Counted from the stretch's first letter, positions 25,995 through 34,649 are shown. The stretch: DNA of 64,000 bases from Nocardioides luteus (GCF_014648595.1 NZ_BMRK01000004.1:81717-145716), one strand, 5' to 3'. Translations and numbers: made by a program. The notes: generated by a model from the sequence alone, not told the origin.

Positions 25995-26948
25995 GTGCTG
26001 GAAACCTCCGCGCGACTCCTGGCGCTCCTCGGCCTGCTGCCGTCCTCGGCGGGCTGGACCGGCACCGATCTCGCCACCAGGCTCGACGTCTCCGAGCGCA
26101 CCGTGCGCAACGACATGACCAAGCTCCGCGACCTCGGCTACCCGGTCGAGTCCGTACGGGGTCCCGGCGGCCGCTACCGGCTCGGCGCCGGCGGCAACCT
26201 CCCGCCTCTGCTTCTCGACGACGAGGAGGCCGTCGCGGTGGCTGTGGGTCTTCGGGCCGCCACCGGCATCGCCGGCGTGGCCGAGACCAGCACCCGGGCG
26301 CTGGCCAAGCTCGACCAGGTGCTCCCCGACCACCTGCGCCGCAAGCTGGCTGCGGTGGTCGACGCGATGGAGGCCGGCCCGGTCAACACCGACAGCAACG
26401 TCCCCGACCCGGACGTCGACGCCGGCACCCTGCAGGCGCTGGCGACCGCGATCCGCGACGGCTCCGGCGTACGCGCCGACTACCGCGACGAGCCGATCGA
26501 GGTCGAGCCCTACCGGCTCGTCTCCTGGCAGCGCCGCTGGTATCTCGTCGCCCGCGATCCCCGGGCCGATGTCTGGCTGCCGCTCCGGGTCGACTGGCTG
26601 CGCCTCAAGGTCCCCGGCGGTCGCCCGTTCCGTCCCACCGACCCCGGCTTCGACCTGACCGAGTTCGTCGTCCGCGAGGTCGCCCGCACCGGCTGGGCCG
26701 TCCACGCCCGCCTGGTGATCGCCGCCTCCGCCGAGGAGGTCATCTCCCGGATCAACCCCGCCGTCGGCACGGTCGAGCCGATCGACCCGGACCGCAGCGT
26801 GCTCGTCACAGGTGGGGACAGCCTCGAGGTCGTGGCCGTCTGGATCGGCATGCTCGGCCTCGACTTCACCGTCGAGTCACCGCCTGAGCTCCGCGACCAT
26901 CTCGAGGTTCTCGCGAAGCGCTACGCCGCCGCCGTCCGGTCGGACTGA
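25995..26948 (+). CDS. YafY-type transcriptional regulator (HTH_11 plus WYL)
   Basis: This 317-residue regulator has an N-terminal HTH (WTGTDLATRLDVSERTVRNDMTKLRDLGYPVESVRGPGGRYRLG) and a central WYL domain (VEPYRLVSWQRRWYLVARDPR). A C-terminal WCX-like segment follows. WYL domains bind nucleic acids or small ligands. The GTG start is the only reasonable one before the first helix. It is divergent from the epoxide hydrolase gene, the usual placement for a YafY-type regulator and its target. It ends only eight bases before the decayed GPP34 copy. Confidence 0.9.
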   Translation: MLETSARLLALLGLLPSSAGWTGTDLATRLDVSERTVRNDMTKLRDLGYPVESVRGPGGRYRLGAGGNLPPLLLDDEEAVAVAVGLRAATGIAGVAETSTRALAKLDQVLPDHLRRKLAAVVDAMEAGPVNTDSNVPDPDVDAGTLQALATAIRDGSGVRADYRDEPIEVEPYRLVSWQRRWYLVARDPRADVWLPLRVDWLRLKVPGGRPFRPTDPGFDLTEFVVREVARTGWAVHARLVIAASAEEVISRINPAVGTVEPIDPDRSVLVTGGDSLEVVAVWIGMLGLDFTVESPPELRDHLEVLAKRYAAAVRSD

Positions 26949-26955
26949 GGCTGTC

Positions 26956-27440
26956 GTGCTGATCGCGGAGGACCTCATGCTCCTGGTCCTGGAGGATCTC
27001 CGCGGCCGGCCCTCCCGAAACCTCGACCGGTGGACCCTCGACCTGCTGGTGGGTGGCGCGCTGGTCTCCTAGCTGGCGAGTGCCCAGGGTCGACCGCGGC
27101 CGGCGCCCTGCTCCGCAGCTGCGGCATCAAGATGTTCGAGCATCTCGTCGACCGCCTCGTCCACCGCGGCCTGCTACGCGAGGAGCAGGAGAAGCGCCTC
27201 ATCGGCACCCGGACCGTCTGGCCGGCCACCGACGTGACCTACAAGGAAGAGGCCCGCCGCCACCTCCTCGCCACCCTGGTCCACGGCGTCCATCCGAGCC
27301 AGCGCACCGCCTATCTGGCCTCGGGCCGCGGCCGGCGCAGTTTCGGCTCGGGAGGTGGCGGCGGAGACTGGGGCGGTGACGACTGGGGCGGAGGCGACGG
27401 CGGTGGAGGCGGTGGAGGCGATGGCGGCGGCGGCGAGTGA
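26956..27440 (+). pseudogene. Decayed second GPP34 gene
   Basis: The opening VLIAEDLMLLVLEDLRGRPSRNLDRWTLDLLVGGALVS matches the start of GPP34 proteins but meets an in-frame TAG at 27070. A different frame then gives IKMFEHLVDRLVHRGLLREEQEKRLIGTRTVWPATDVTYKEEARRHL, the C-terminal half of the family. About 50 residues between the halves are missing. The frame ends in a glycine/aspartate-rich tail (GGGGGDWGGDDWGGG) of the type seen on some actinobacterial GPP34 proteins. A stop, an internal deletion and a frame change together make it non-functional. Confidence 0.85.
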
Positions 27441-27517
27441 CCGCCTCGGCCTACGCTCGCCCGAACCGCGCCGGGTAGCCCGCTCGCGTCGACGGTGGAG
27501 ATGGCGGTCGACGCTCA

Positions 27518-27574
27518 CTATGACCGAGGGTCCGAACTTGTGAAGGATTCACAAACTCGGACCGTCTGTCATAG
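27518..27574. repeat. 57-bp imperfect palindrome
   Basis: CTATGAC ... GTCATAG arms enclose GGTCCGAACTTGTGAA, GGA and TTCACAAACTCGGACC, giving a long stem with a few mismatches. It lies beyond the 3' end of the DUF3626 remnant and is lower in GC than its surroundings. It could be a small miniature-element or terminator. The central GTGAAGGATTCAC resembles the loop region of the hairpin at 12221. Confidence 0.7.
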
Positions 27575-27597
27575 CGAACCGGATTCGCCCCCGCCCG

Positions 27598-27780
27598 AAC
27601 CTCGCCAGGTCGTCGAACCCGGCGGTTCCATGCTCCGTAGACCGGCCGCTCCCCCGCCGGCGCCGCGTCGTAGCGTCGGCCGAACAGCCGACTCTCCCAA
27701 CGCCACCGGTCTCCACCCGGATGTGCGGTCAGCCCGCCGGCGTAGGGCCAGTCGGCGTGGAACTGCAGCGTGACGCTCAT
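27598..27780 (-). pseudogene. DUF3626 remnant
   Basis: The segment SVTLQFHADWPYAG is followed directly by GLTAHPGGDRWRWESRLFGRRYDAAPAGERPVYGAWNRR. These pieces match the DUF3626 family core but are normally separated by about 20-25 residues, so there is an internal deletion. The expected end (a GALN..FGS.H..L-type segment) has been replaced by unrelated sequence reading into the nearby palindrome. The initiating ATG overlaps the stop of the amidotransferase fragment (ATGA), showing the two were once coupled genes. DUF3626 function is unknown. Confidence 0.75.
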
Positions 27781-27905
27781 CGTCGCGCGGCGGCCGCAGC
27801 CACGAACTCTCGCACCAGCGGGTGGACCGGGGCTCCGGCGAGGGCACCGATGTGCGGCTGGAACATGCTGGTGACGTAGGACGGGTGCTCCGGGAACTCG
27901 ATTAC
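27777..27905 (-). pseudogene. C-terminal fragment of a CTP-synthase-like glutamine amidotransferase
   Basis: Only about 42 residues remain: [17 protein letters not shown], then HIGALAGAPVHPLVREFVAAAAARR and a stop. This resembles the end of class I amidotransferase proteins related to the CTP synthase C-terminal domain (E.P.HP..V.T.FQP). The reading frame begins at the metG stop codon itself (GTAATC), with no start codon. The rest was therefore removed by a deletion that joined metG to this tail. Family assignment is from short motifs only. Confidence 0.55.
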
Positions 27906-29707
27906 TCCGGCTTGATCCCCAGCCGGTCGAGCTCCTCGTCGATGAGCGCGGGGTCGAGCTTCCGGAAGACCGGGGTGGGCTTGGCGACCGGGGTGCCGAC
28001 GACGATCTCGTGGCGCTCCCAGCTCGGAGCGCCGGAGTAGTCGCCGGTGATGATCGGGTATGCCTTGCCGGTGTCGAGGTCCTCGGCCTCCTCGATGCGG
28101 GGCATCGGGGCGACCTCGCCCTTGCCGCCGAGCGCCTTGTCGATCTCGTTGGCGGAGAACGGCAGGAACGGCGACAGGATCAGGTTGAGGTCGGCGACGC
28201 ACTGCGCCATCACGTGCAGCACGGTGGCGAGGCGCTCGCGGTCCGCCGGGTCCTTCGCGAGCTTCCACGGCTCGAGGTCGGTGACGTACTTGTTGACCTC
28301 GCCGACGGCGCGCATCGCCTCGCCGATCGCCTGCTTCTGCCGGTGGCGGCTGATCAGGTCACCGACGGTGCCGAAGGTGGCCTCGACGGTGGCCAGGATC
28401 GTGCGGTCGGCGTCGGTGAGCTCGCCCGCGGCGGGCAGCTCGCCGAAGTTCTTGGCGATCAGGGTGGCGGTGCGGTTGACCAGGTTGCCCCAGCCGGCGA
28501 CGAGCTCGTCGTTCGTACGCCGCACGAACTCCGCCCAGGTGAAGTCGGAGTCGTTCGACTCCGGGCCGGCGGCGGCCACGAAGTAGCGGAACGCGTCGGG
28601 CTGGTAGCGCGAGAGGAGATCGCGGACGTAGATCACGATCTTCTTCGAGGAGGAGAACTTCTTGCCCTCCATCGTCAGGTATTCGCTGGAGACGACCTCG
28701 GTGGGCAGGTTGAGCTGACCGTACGCACCGGGCTCACCGCCCTTCGAACCGTTGCCGTTGTAGGCGATCAGCTCGGCGGGCCAGATCTGGGCGTGGAAGA
28801 CGATGTTGTCCTTGCCCATGAAGTAGTAGGCGAGCGCCTCGGGGTCGCTCCACCACTGCCGCCAGGCCTCAGGATCGCCCGAGCGTCGGGCCCACTCGAT
28901 CGAGGCCGACAGGTAGCCGATGACGGCGTCGAACCAGACGTACATCCGCTTGGTCGGGTTGTCGCGCCACCCGTCGAGCGGCACCTTGATGCCCCAGTCG
29001 ATGTCGCGCGTCATCGCGCGCGGGCGGATCTCCTTGAGGATGTTCTGGCTGAACCGGATGACGTTGGGACGCCACAGACCGGTCTGCTCGCGCTCGTCGA
29101 GGAACTCGTGCAGCGCGTCGGCCAGGGCGGGCAGGTCGAGGAAGAAGTGCTGGGTCTCGACGAACTCCGGCGTCTCACCGTTGATCTTGGAGACCGGGTT
29201 GATCAGCTGGTCGGGGTCGAGCTGGTTGCCGCAGTTGTCGCACTGGTCGCCACGCGCGCCGTCGGCGCCACAGATCGGGCAGGTGCCCTCGATGTAGCGG
29301 TCCGGCAGGGTGCGGCCGGTCGACGGCGAGATCGCGCCCTTCGAGGTCTGCTCGATGAAGTAGCCGTTGTTGTAGACCCCGAGGAACAGCTCCTGCACCA
29401 CGGAGTGGTGGTTGGCCGAGGTGGTGCGGGTGTAGAGGTCGTACGTCAGACCGAGCGAGGTCAGGTCCTCGACGATGATCCGGTGGTTCTTGTCGACGAG
29501 CTCCTGGGGCGTCACGCCCGCCTCGTCGGCGGCGATCAGGATCGGGGTGCCGTGCTCGTCGGAGCCGGAGACCATGAGCACGTCGTGGCCCGCCATCCGC
29601 ATGTACCGACTGAAGACGTCGGAGGGTACGCCGAAACCGGCCACGTGGCCGATGTGGCGCGGGCCGTTCGCGTACGGCCAGGCGACTGCGGACAGAACGT
29701 TGCTCAT
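27902..29707 (-). CDS. metG: Methionyl-tRNA synthetase
   Basis: This enzyme charges tRNA-Met. The 601-residue protein has the HIGH-type signature ANGPRHIGH at residues 14-21, a zinc knuckle [18 protein letters not shown] near 142-159, and the KMSKS-equivalent KKFSSSKK near 348. An alpha-helical anticodon-binding domain follows. This is the MetG1 type with zinc, without a C-terminal tRNA-binding appendix, and the length is normal. The stop is immediately followed by the tail of a deleted amidotransferase gene, but the metG end itself ([12 protein letters not shown]) looks complete. Confidence 0.97.
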   Translation of the reverse strand: MSNVLSAVAWPYANGPRHIGHVAGFGVPSDVFSRYMRMAGHDVLMVSGSDEHGTPILIAADEAGVTPQELVDKNHRIIVEDLTSLGLTYDLYTRTTSANHHSVVQELFLGVYNNGYFIEQTSKGAISPSTGRTLPDRYIEGTCPICGADGARGDQCDNCGNQLDPDQLINPVSKINGETPEFVETQHFFLDLPALADALHEFLDEREQTGLWRPNVIRFSQNILKEIRPRAMTRDIDWGIKVPLDGWRDNPTKRMYVWFDAVIGYLSASIEWARRSGDPEAWRQWWSDPEALAYYFMGKDNIVFHAQIWPAELIAYNGNGSKGGEPGAYGQLNLPTEVVSSEYLTMEGKKFSSSKKIVIYVRDLLSRYQPDAFRYFVAAAGPESNDSDFTWAEFVRRTNDELVAGWGNLVNRTATLIAKNFGELPAAGELTDADRTILATVEATFGTVGDLISRHRQKQAIGEAMRAVGEVNKYVTDLEPWKLAKDPADRERLATVLHVMAQCVADLNLILSPFLPFSANEIDKALGGKGEVAPMPRIEEAEDLDTGKAYPIITGDYSGAPSWERHEIVVGTPVAKPTPVFRKLDPALIDEELDRLGIKPE

Positions 29708-29769
29708 GCTCCCATCCTAGGGAGCAAGCGCCATTCGATTTATATCGACACCACGCACGACCCCGGAGG

Positions 29770-30981
29770 TCACGGATTGAACATCTGGTCCCGCTTGTAG
29801 GCGTACTTCCGGATCCACGGCAGCCACTTGGCCAGCTGCGCCCCCGGGCAGGAGGTCTCGTTGGTGTGGAAGTGGCCGTCGATGACCCAGACCCGGACCC
29901 GCCGCCCGGCGGGGAACCGGTCGCTCCCCTGGGAGATGGTGACCAGCTTGCCGCGCTCGTCGCGGCCGGCCATGTCGAGCTTCCAGGCGGCCATCCGCTC
30001 GGTCTTGATGAGCGCGTCGTCGGAGGGGCGCTTGTTCTCGAAGTTGCCGATCAGCGCGATGCCCATCGACTGGTGGTTGAAGCCGCGCGTGTGCGCGCCC
30101 TTCACGAGCTTGTTGATGCCACCGGAGCGACCCTCCCAGGCACGGCCGTACTTGTCGATGAGGAAGTTGTACGCGATGTCGAACCACCCCAGCGACCTGG
30201 TGTGGTAGCTGTAGATGCCGCGGATGATCCCCGGCACGTCGCCCTTGGAGTAGTTGTTGCTCGTGGCGGTGTGGTGGATGTGCACCTGCTTGAGCGAGCT
30301 GTTGTACTCCGGGCGGCCGTTGCGCCAGGAGTTGTTGGCGCCCCACTGCTTGCGCGTGTAGATCACCGGCCGCGGCGCCCACTTCGGCTTCGCCCGCGCG
30401 GCCCTGGCGCTGGGTGCGCTGTCGTCGGCGCTGCCGTAACCGAGGTCGTCGGCCTGCCGCTTCGGCGCCTTCACGTCCTCCTGCGGCCCGGTGTTGATCA
30501 GGGTCAGCTTCAGGTCCTTCGGCTGCGCGCCCCCGACCCGCACCTGTACGCCGCTGGCTCGACCGGTCCACACCGGCTGGGTCCCGTGGCGCTCGACCTT
30601 CCCCTTAGCCGCGGCGGACTCATCCGCGTCGGGCAGGTCCTCCTGCGTCGGCAGCGTCTGCCACTCACGCCACTCGTCGGACTTGCTGACCCGCACCTCG
30701 ACCTGAGGCGCCTCGTCCCCGGTCCAGGAGACGCCGACCATCGAGAAGGTCGTCGTCGGCAGCTTCTCGGTGGAAGCCGCGTCGCCGGACCGCTCGGTGA
30801 GCCGCGGCGGCAGCTTCACGTCGCGGGTGGCGATCCCGTCCTCGAGGCGGGGCAGCTTGATCACGTTGCTGTCCTCGGCGGCGGCCGGACCGATCGCCGA
30901 TCCGAGAGCGGGCACGAGCATCGTCGCGCCCAGCGCGACTGCGGTCAGGGACACGGTGATGACGCGGGGGAAGCCAGCCAT
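29770..30981 (-). CDS. Secreted N-acetylmuramoyl-L-alanine amidase, PGRP/amidase_2 type
   Basis: This 403-residue exported protein has a signal peptide (VITVSLTAVALGATMLVPALGSAIGPAAA). An N-terminal region of about 170 residues with Ig-like character follows, containing MVGVSWTGDEAPQVEVRV. The peptidoglycan-recognition amidase domain has the zinc ligand region HIHHTATSNNYSKGD, then AYNFLIDKYGRAWEGR, GFNHQSMGIALIGNFE and the last ligands in DGHFHTNETSCPG. It should cleave the amide between muramic acid and L-alanine outside the membrane. A perfect 9-bp dyad lies two bases upstream of the start codon. Confidence 0.92.
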   Translation of the reverse strand: MAGFPRVITVSLTAVALGATMLVPALGSAIGPAAAEDSNVIKLPRLEDGIATRDVKLPPRLTERSGDAASTEKLPTTTFSMVGVSWTGDEAPQVEVRVSKSDEWREWQTLPTQEDLPDADESAAAKGKVERHGTQPVWTGRASGVQVRVGGAQPKDLKLTLINTGPQEDVKAPKRQADDLGYGSADDSAPSARAARAKPKWAPRPVIYTRKQWGANNSWRNGRPEYNSSLKQVHIHHTATSNNYSKGDVPGIIRGIYSYHTRSLGWFDIAYNFLIDKYGRAWEGRSGGINKLVKGAHTRGFNHQSMGIALIGNFENKRPSDDALIKTERMAAWKLDMAGRDERGKLVTISQGSDRFPAGRRVRVWVIDGHFHTNETSCPGAQLAKWLPWIRKYAYKRDQMFNP

Positions 30982-30982
30982 A

Positions 30983-31006
30983 CCCTTGATTTTGAAGAAT
31001 CAAGGG
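30983..31006 (-). promoter_or_regulatory. Perfect hairpin abutting the amidase start codon
   Basis: In the transcript, CCCTTGATT, a CTTCAA loop and AATCAAGGG form a 9-bp stem that ends one base before the ATG. The 3' arm contains AAGGG, the only purine-rich sequence near the start. The element could hide the ribosome binding region or serve as an operator; no T-run suggests termination. Confidence 0.6.
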
Positions 31007-31048
31007 CCCGACATGCCGCAAACGCACGTGTTCGGAGTGTCGAAACCC

Positions 31049-31075
31049 CCGGTGGTCGAGCTTGTCGAGACCCCC
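31049..31075 (+). repeat. Single copy of the GGTCGAGCTTGTCGAGACC intergenic repeat
   Basis: This copy, flanked by CCGGT and CCCC, has the same sequence as the copies clustered at 37.4-37.9 kb. It lies between the DinB-like gene stop and the amidase gene start. The inner arms GGTCGAGC and GTCGAGACC make it partly palindromic. Confidence 0.85.
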
Positions 31076-31080
31076 GCAGG

Positions 31081-31632
31081 TCAGGCCTGCGGCACGAACG
31101 GCACGGGCCGCCCCGCGTACGCAGCCAGATGGTCGTACGCCCCCGCCCCCTCGGGCGCCGAGAGCGCGTCGGCGAAGGCACGCCCCTTGCGCACCGGCCC
31201 GAGGATGCGGTCCATCGCGACGACCGCGCGCTGGGCGACCGCCTCGTCGAGGTCGTCGGTCGGACGTCCGAGCGCCGCGCAGAGGTCCCAGGTGTGGACC
31301 GCGATCTCCGTGGACTGCCAGTCGGGGTCGACCATGATCATGTCGTCGGCGCCGACCTCGCGCCACAGGTTGATCAGCGCGTTGCCGCGGGTGCGCAGCT
31401 CCTCACCGAGGTTGACCGCGTAGTCCTCGCGGCCGTCCCACCCCGGCGGCGTGCCCTGCAGCATCGTCACGAAGACGCGCGGCTGGGCGATCATGTGGTT
31501 GGCCAGCTTGCGCAGGTCCCACTCCGGACAGGGAGTCGGCCGGGTCAGGTCGTCCGCCGTGACGGTGTCGAGAAGCTCTGCTGCCTGCGTCAGGGCCCGC
31601 TGCAGCGCGAGCACTCCCATCTGGTCAACCAC
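31081..31632 (-). CDS. TIGR03086-type DinB/mycothiol-dependent maleylpyruvate isomerase-like protein (copy 2)
   Basis: This 183-residue four-helix DinB-fold protein has RPTPCPEWDLRKLANHMI, with the conserved His of the metal site. The second half carries VDPDWQSTEIAVHTWDLCAALGRPTDDLD, with the next His, and EGAGAYDHLAAYAGRP closes the protein. It is a paralogue of the upstream neighbour, of identical length and only 12 bases away. The GTG start was chosen because it puts the LQRAL helix at the same distance as in the neighbour. The substrate is unknown; some members use mycothiol. Confidence 0.82.
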   Translation of the reverse strand: MVDQMGVLALQRALTQAAELLDTVTADDLTRPTPCPEWDLRKLANHMIAQPRVFVTMLQGTPPGWDGREDYAVNLGEELRTRGNALINLWREVGADDMIMVDPDWQSTEIAVHTWDLCAALGRPTDDLDEAVAQRAVVAMDRILGPVRKGRAFADALSAPEGAGAYDHLAAYAGRPVPFVPQA

Positions 31633-31644
31633 ACGACCATGGTC

Positions 31645-32196
31645 TCAGGCGATGCGGCGTCCAGCGAAAGCAGCCAGCCGCTCGTACGGCCCGGCACCCT
31701 CAGGAGCCGTCACCTCGGCCGCGAACGCGCCCGAGCGCATCTCCGGCTTCAGCGTCGCCCGCATGAACTCCAGCCCGACCTCGGCCAGCTCCGGGTCGAG
31801 CTCGGAGGTCGGCACCCCCAGCGCCTTCGCGAGGTCCCAGCCGTGGGTGGCGTACTCGGAGATGATCAGGCCGATCGGCACGACCGCCCCGCCCTCCCAG
31901 CCGTCGGTGCCGGGACCCTGCTGCCAGGCGTGGAGAACGTCGTCGGCGCCGACCTTGAACGCCGGCCCCCAGCTCTCCTTGACGTGTGGCGCCGGCGCAC
32001 CCCAGTCGGGCTCGCCGCCACGCAGCATCGTGACGAAGTTGCCCCCGTCCGCGATGACGTGGTCAGCCAGCGCAGCGACGTCCCACTGCTCGCACGGCGT
32101 CGGCCGCGAGAGCGCATCCGGGTGCACCCGGTCGAGCAGATCGCCGGTCTGGTCCAGCGCCCGCGAAAGGATTCCTGCCTCGTCTTTGGTGGTCAC
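31645..32196 (-). CDS. TIGR03086-type DinB/mycothiol-dependent maleylpyruvate isomerase-like protein (copy 1)
   Basis: This 183-residue protein aligns without gaps to the downstream copy over much of its length. RPTPCEQWDVAALADHVI holds the first metal-site His, and IGLIISEYATHGWDLAKALGVPTSELD the second, with EGAGPYERLAAFAGR at the end. The GTG start gives the same length as its paralogue. The two genes look like a tandem duplication transcribed together. A mycothiol link would fit the mycothiol-type DsbA-like gene just upstream, but this is inference. Confidence 0.82.
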   Translation of the reverse strand: MTTKDEAGILSRALDQTGDLLDRVHPDALSRPTPCEQWDVAALADHVIADGGNFVTMLRGGEPDWGAPAPHVKESWGPAFKVGADDVLHAWQQGPGTDGWEGGAVVPIGLIISEYATHGWDLAKALGVPTSELDPELAEVGLEFMRATLKPEMRSGAFAAEVTAPEGAGPYERLAAFAGRRIA

Positions 32197-32252
32197 CCTG
32201 GCAACGTACGACTGCTCTGCGGCCACGTCACCGCCAATTTCGCTCCGTCGGG

Positions 32253-32894
32253 TCAGCTGAAGTCGAGGTCGTGGACCCGGGCGCGCTTGAGCTCGTAGAC
32301 GTAGGGGTAGGCGGTGATCAGCTGGAAGCCGTCCCAGAGCTTGCCGGCCTCCTCGCCCTTCGGCGCCTTGGAGATGACTGGGCCGAAGAAGGCCGAGCCG
32401 TTCATCGCGATCGTCGGCGTGCCGACGTCGTTGCCGACCTGGTCCATGCCCTCGTGGTGGGACTTGGCGATGTCCTCGTCGAAGGAGTCGTCGTCCATCG
32501 CGTCGGCGAGCTCGACCGGCAGCTCGACGGAGGCGAGCGCCTCCTCGATCAGTGCCCGGTCGAAGTCGCGCCCCTCGACGTGACGACGGGTGCCGAGCGC
32601 CGTGTAGATCTCGGCCAGCTTCTCCTGCCCGTACTCCTGCTGCACCGCCATGCACACCCGCACCGGCCCCCACGCGGTCGAGAGGAAGTCGCGGTACTCC
32701 GGCGGGATGTCCTTGTCCTGATTGAGGTACGCCAGGCTCATGATCCGCCAGGTCACCTCCACGTCACGCACCTTCTCCACCTCGAGGATCCACCGCGAGG
32801 TGATCCAGGCGAACGGACAGGCGGGGTCGAACCAGAACTCGGCGGAAGTCTTCTCGGGGGTCTCGGACTGCGTGGCGGGAGTGGTCTGTGTCAT
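32253..32894 (-). CDS. DsbA-family protein, mycothiol-dependent nitroreductase (Rv2466c)-like
   Basis: This 213-residue thioredoxin-fold protein follows M. tuberculosis Rv2466c: AEFWFDPACPFAWITSRWILEVEKVRDVEV, AWGPVRVCMAVQQEYG, SHHEGMDQVGNDVGTPTI and GSAFFGPVISKAPKGEEAGKLWD. Rv2466c has a CPWC active site. Here the site is CPFA, so only the first cysteine remains. A monothiol reaction with mycothiol is therefore more likely than a dithiol one. Its start is the ATG before TQTTPATQ. Two DinB-like proteins of a family that includes mycothiol enzymes follow on the same strand. Confidence 0.88.
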   Translation of the reverse strand: MTQTTPATQSETPEKTSAEFWFDPACPFAWITSRWILEVEKVRDVEVTWRIMSLAYLNQDKDIPPEYRDFLSTAWGPVRVCMAVQQEYGQEKLAEIYTALGTRRHVEGRDFDRALIEEALASVELPVELADAMDDDSFDEDIAKSHHEGMDQVGNDVGTPTIAMNGSAFFGPVISKAPKGEEAGKLWDGFQLITAYPYVYELKRARVHDLDFS

Positions 32895-32936
32895 GTCGAC
32901 ACTGAACCACTCCCGCCGCAGATCTGTTCCGATCCG

Positions 32937-34637
32937 TCACTTGACGGTGGTGAACGCACCCCCGCTCGCCCAGTAGGCGACGGCGTCGCCGCTGTAGGAG
33001 GCGGTGATGGCGTAGTCGCCCGGAGGGAGCTTGACGAAGGTGACGCCGGCCTTCCCTCCGCTGAGCGACTTGGTGACGGTACGCCCACCGTTGGTGGTGA
33101 TCTTGACGTGACCGGTCGGGGCGTAGCCGGCGGCGGTGACCCTGACGGCCACCTCCGCCTGCTTGGACCCACCGGTCGCGGTGACCTTGACCGTCGGCTT
33201 GACCCGGACCCGGCCGCTGGGACCGTACGTCTCGGTCAGCCTCTCACCGCTGGCCGAGCGGGCGGACACGGTGACGCTGAGGCGGTGGCCGACGTCGGCC
33301 TCGGTCGGGCGGTACTTCGCGGACGTCGCCCCGCGGATCACCGCGCCGTCACGGGTCCACTGGTAGGTGAGGTCCACCTTCTCGTTGAACTCGCCAGGGT
33401 CGACCTGCATCAGGCCGCCGAGACGGGTGCCGCCCTTGACGAAGCCGCCCTTGGTCTGCGCCAGGCCGCCGTCCGGGGTGTCCGGCTCCTCCGGCACCTT
33501 CGGACCGCCGACGATCGAGGAGGCGAAGGCGTAGGACTGCTTCGGCTTGTAGCCCGGCTGGGCACCGACGACGACCGCGCCGATCCTCTTCCCGGAGGCC
33601 GATGCCGGCACCTTCAGGAAGCGGGACTTGGTGCGCGCGATCAGCTTTTTGTCCGCGTACCACTTGACCTCGCCGATCTTGGCCGACGGCGTGTACACCG
33701 CTCCGCCGACGGCGATCTTCGATCCGACCTTCTGCTCGCCGGTGATCTTCGGCTGCTTCACGACCTTGAACGTGCCCTGCTTGATCGGCGGCAGGACCTT
33801 GCTCATGGTCTTGGCGTTGGTGTAGTCCTTGCGGACGCCGGTGAGCACGGCCGCGATCTGCTTGCCGGCGAGGCCGCCGGGGATGCGGAACGTCTTGTTG
33901 GTCGCGCCCGGGATCGGCTTCTTGTCGACGATCCACTGGTAGCGGATCTTGTTGGGGTTCGGGCTCCACGAGCCGGTGTTGACCGTGACGGCCTTGCCGA
34001 CCTGCGGGGTGCCGCTGACCGTGGGCCGCTTGGTGACCGAGAGCCGGCGGTCGTTGAAGTGGATGAAGCCGGTCGGGTAGTTGACCGAGTCCTTGCTGAT
34101 CCGCCGCCAGCTGAGGTCGCTGCCGTGGTTGGACTCCGAGATCGTGATCGACCCCGAACCGACCTTCTCCACGATCGCGACGTGCCCGAAGCGGCTCGCG
34201 CTGGGGTGCGAGGAGTGCCACCAGGCCACCGACCCGACGGTCGGCGTCCGGTTCGTCACCCGGCTCATCGCGATGCCCCAGTTGGTCGCGTTGCCCTCGC
34301 CCGACCAGGGCCGGACGTTCGGCAGACCCGTCTGGATCAGCTTGTACGCGACGTAGTTGGTGCAGTTTCGACCGGCGTACATCCGCCAGTACATCTTGCC
34401 CCAGGCACTCTCGTACCCGCCCGTGGAGTAGCCCTTGCTTCGACAGTCCGAGAAGCCGGAGCAGAGCGTGATGGAGCCCGCGTGCGCCGGTGAGGCCAGC
34501 TTGGGGATGACTTGCACACCGAGGCCGACGAGCAGCAGAACCGCGCCGGTGACCAAGGTCCGGCGCAGCGCCCCGCTGGGCTTCCCCACCCGGCGGGACT
34601 CCTGTGAATACTGGTGTTTCTGTGACTTGAGGGGCAC
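32937..34637 (-). CDS. Secreted CHAP-domain protein with Ig-like repeats
   Basis: This 566-residue exported protein has a basic N-terminus and hydrophobic signal (TLVTGAVLLLVGLGVQVIP). A CHAP domain of about 140 residues has the catalytic pair Cys92 (GRNCTNYVAYKL) and His152 (RFGHVAIVEKV). Four or five Ig-like modules of the PTVSGTPQVGKAVTVNTGSWSPNPNKIRYQW type follow, with a final Big_3-like module ending YSGDAVAYWASGGAFTTVK. It probably cleaves cell-wall peptides, with the repeats giving attachment. The GTG start lies right at the predicted transcription start, so the mRNA may be leaderless. Confidence 0.88.
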   Translation of the reverse strand: MPLKSQKHQYSQESRRVGKPSGALRRTLVTGAVLLLVGLGVQVIPKLASPAHAGSITLCSGFSDCRSKGYSTGGYESAWGKMYWRMYAGRNCTNYVAYKLIQTGLPNVRPWSGEGNATNWGIAMSRVTNRTPTVGSVAWWHSSHPSASRFGHVAIVEKVGSGSITISESNHGSDLSWRRISKDSVNYPTGFIHFNDRRLSVTKRPTVSGTPQVGKAVTVNTGSWSPNPNKIRYQWIVDKKPIPGATNKTFRIPGGLAGKQIAAVLTGVRKDYTNAKTMSKVLPPIKQGTFKVVKQPKITGEQKVGSKIAVGGAVYTPSAKIGEVKWYADKKLIARTKSRFLKVPASASGKRIGAVVVGAQPGYKPKQSYAFASSIVGGPKVPEEPDTPDGGLAQTKGGFVKGGTRLGGLMQVDPGEFNEKVDLTYQWTRDGAVIRGATSAKYRPTEADVGHRLSVTVSARSASGERLTETYGPSGRVRVKPTVKVTATGGSKQAEVAVRVTAAGYAPTGHVKITTNGGRTVTKSLSGGKAGVTFVKLPPGDYAITASYSGDAVAYWASGGAFTTVK

Positions 34638-34643
34638 ATGAGC

Positions 34644-34649
34644 ACCCTA
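34644..34649 (-). promoter_or_regulatory. Candidate -10 element for the CHAP gene
   Basis: TAGGGT on the minus strand ends seven bases before the GTG start. This is the distance expected if transcription begins at or next to the start codon (leaderless mRNA, frequent in actinobacteria). No ribosome binding site precedes the GTG. The surrounding 150-base spacer shared with pepN is AT-rich for this genome. Confidence 0.45.
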
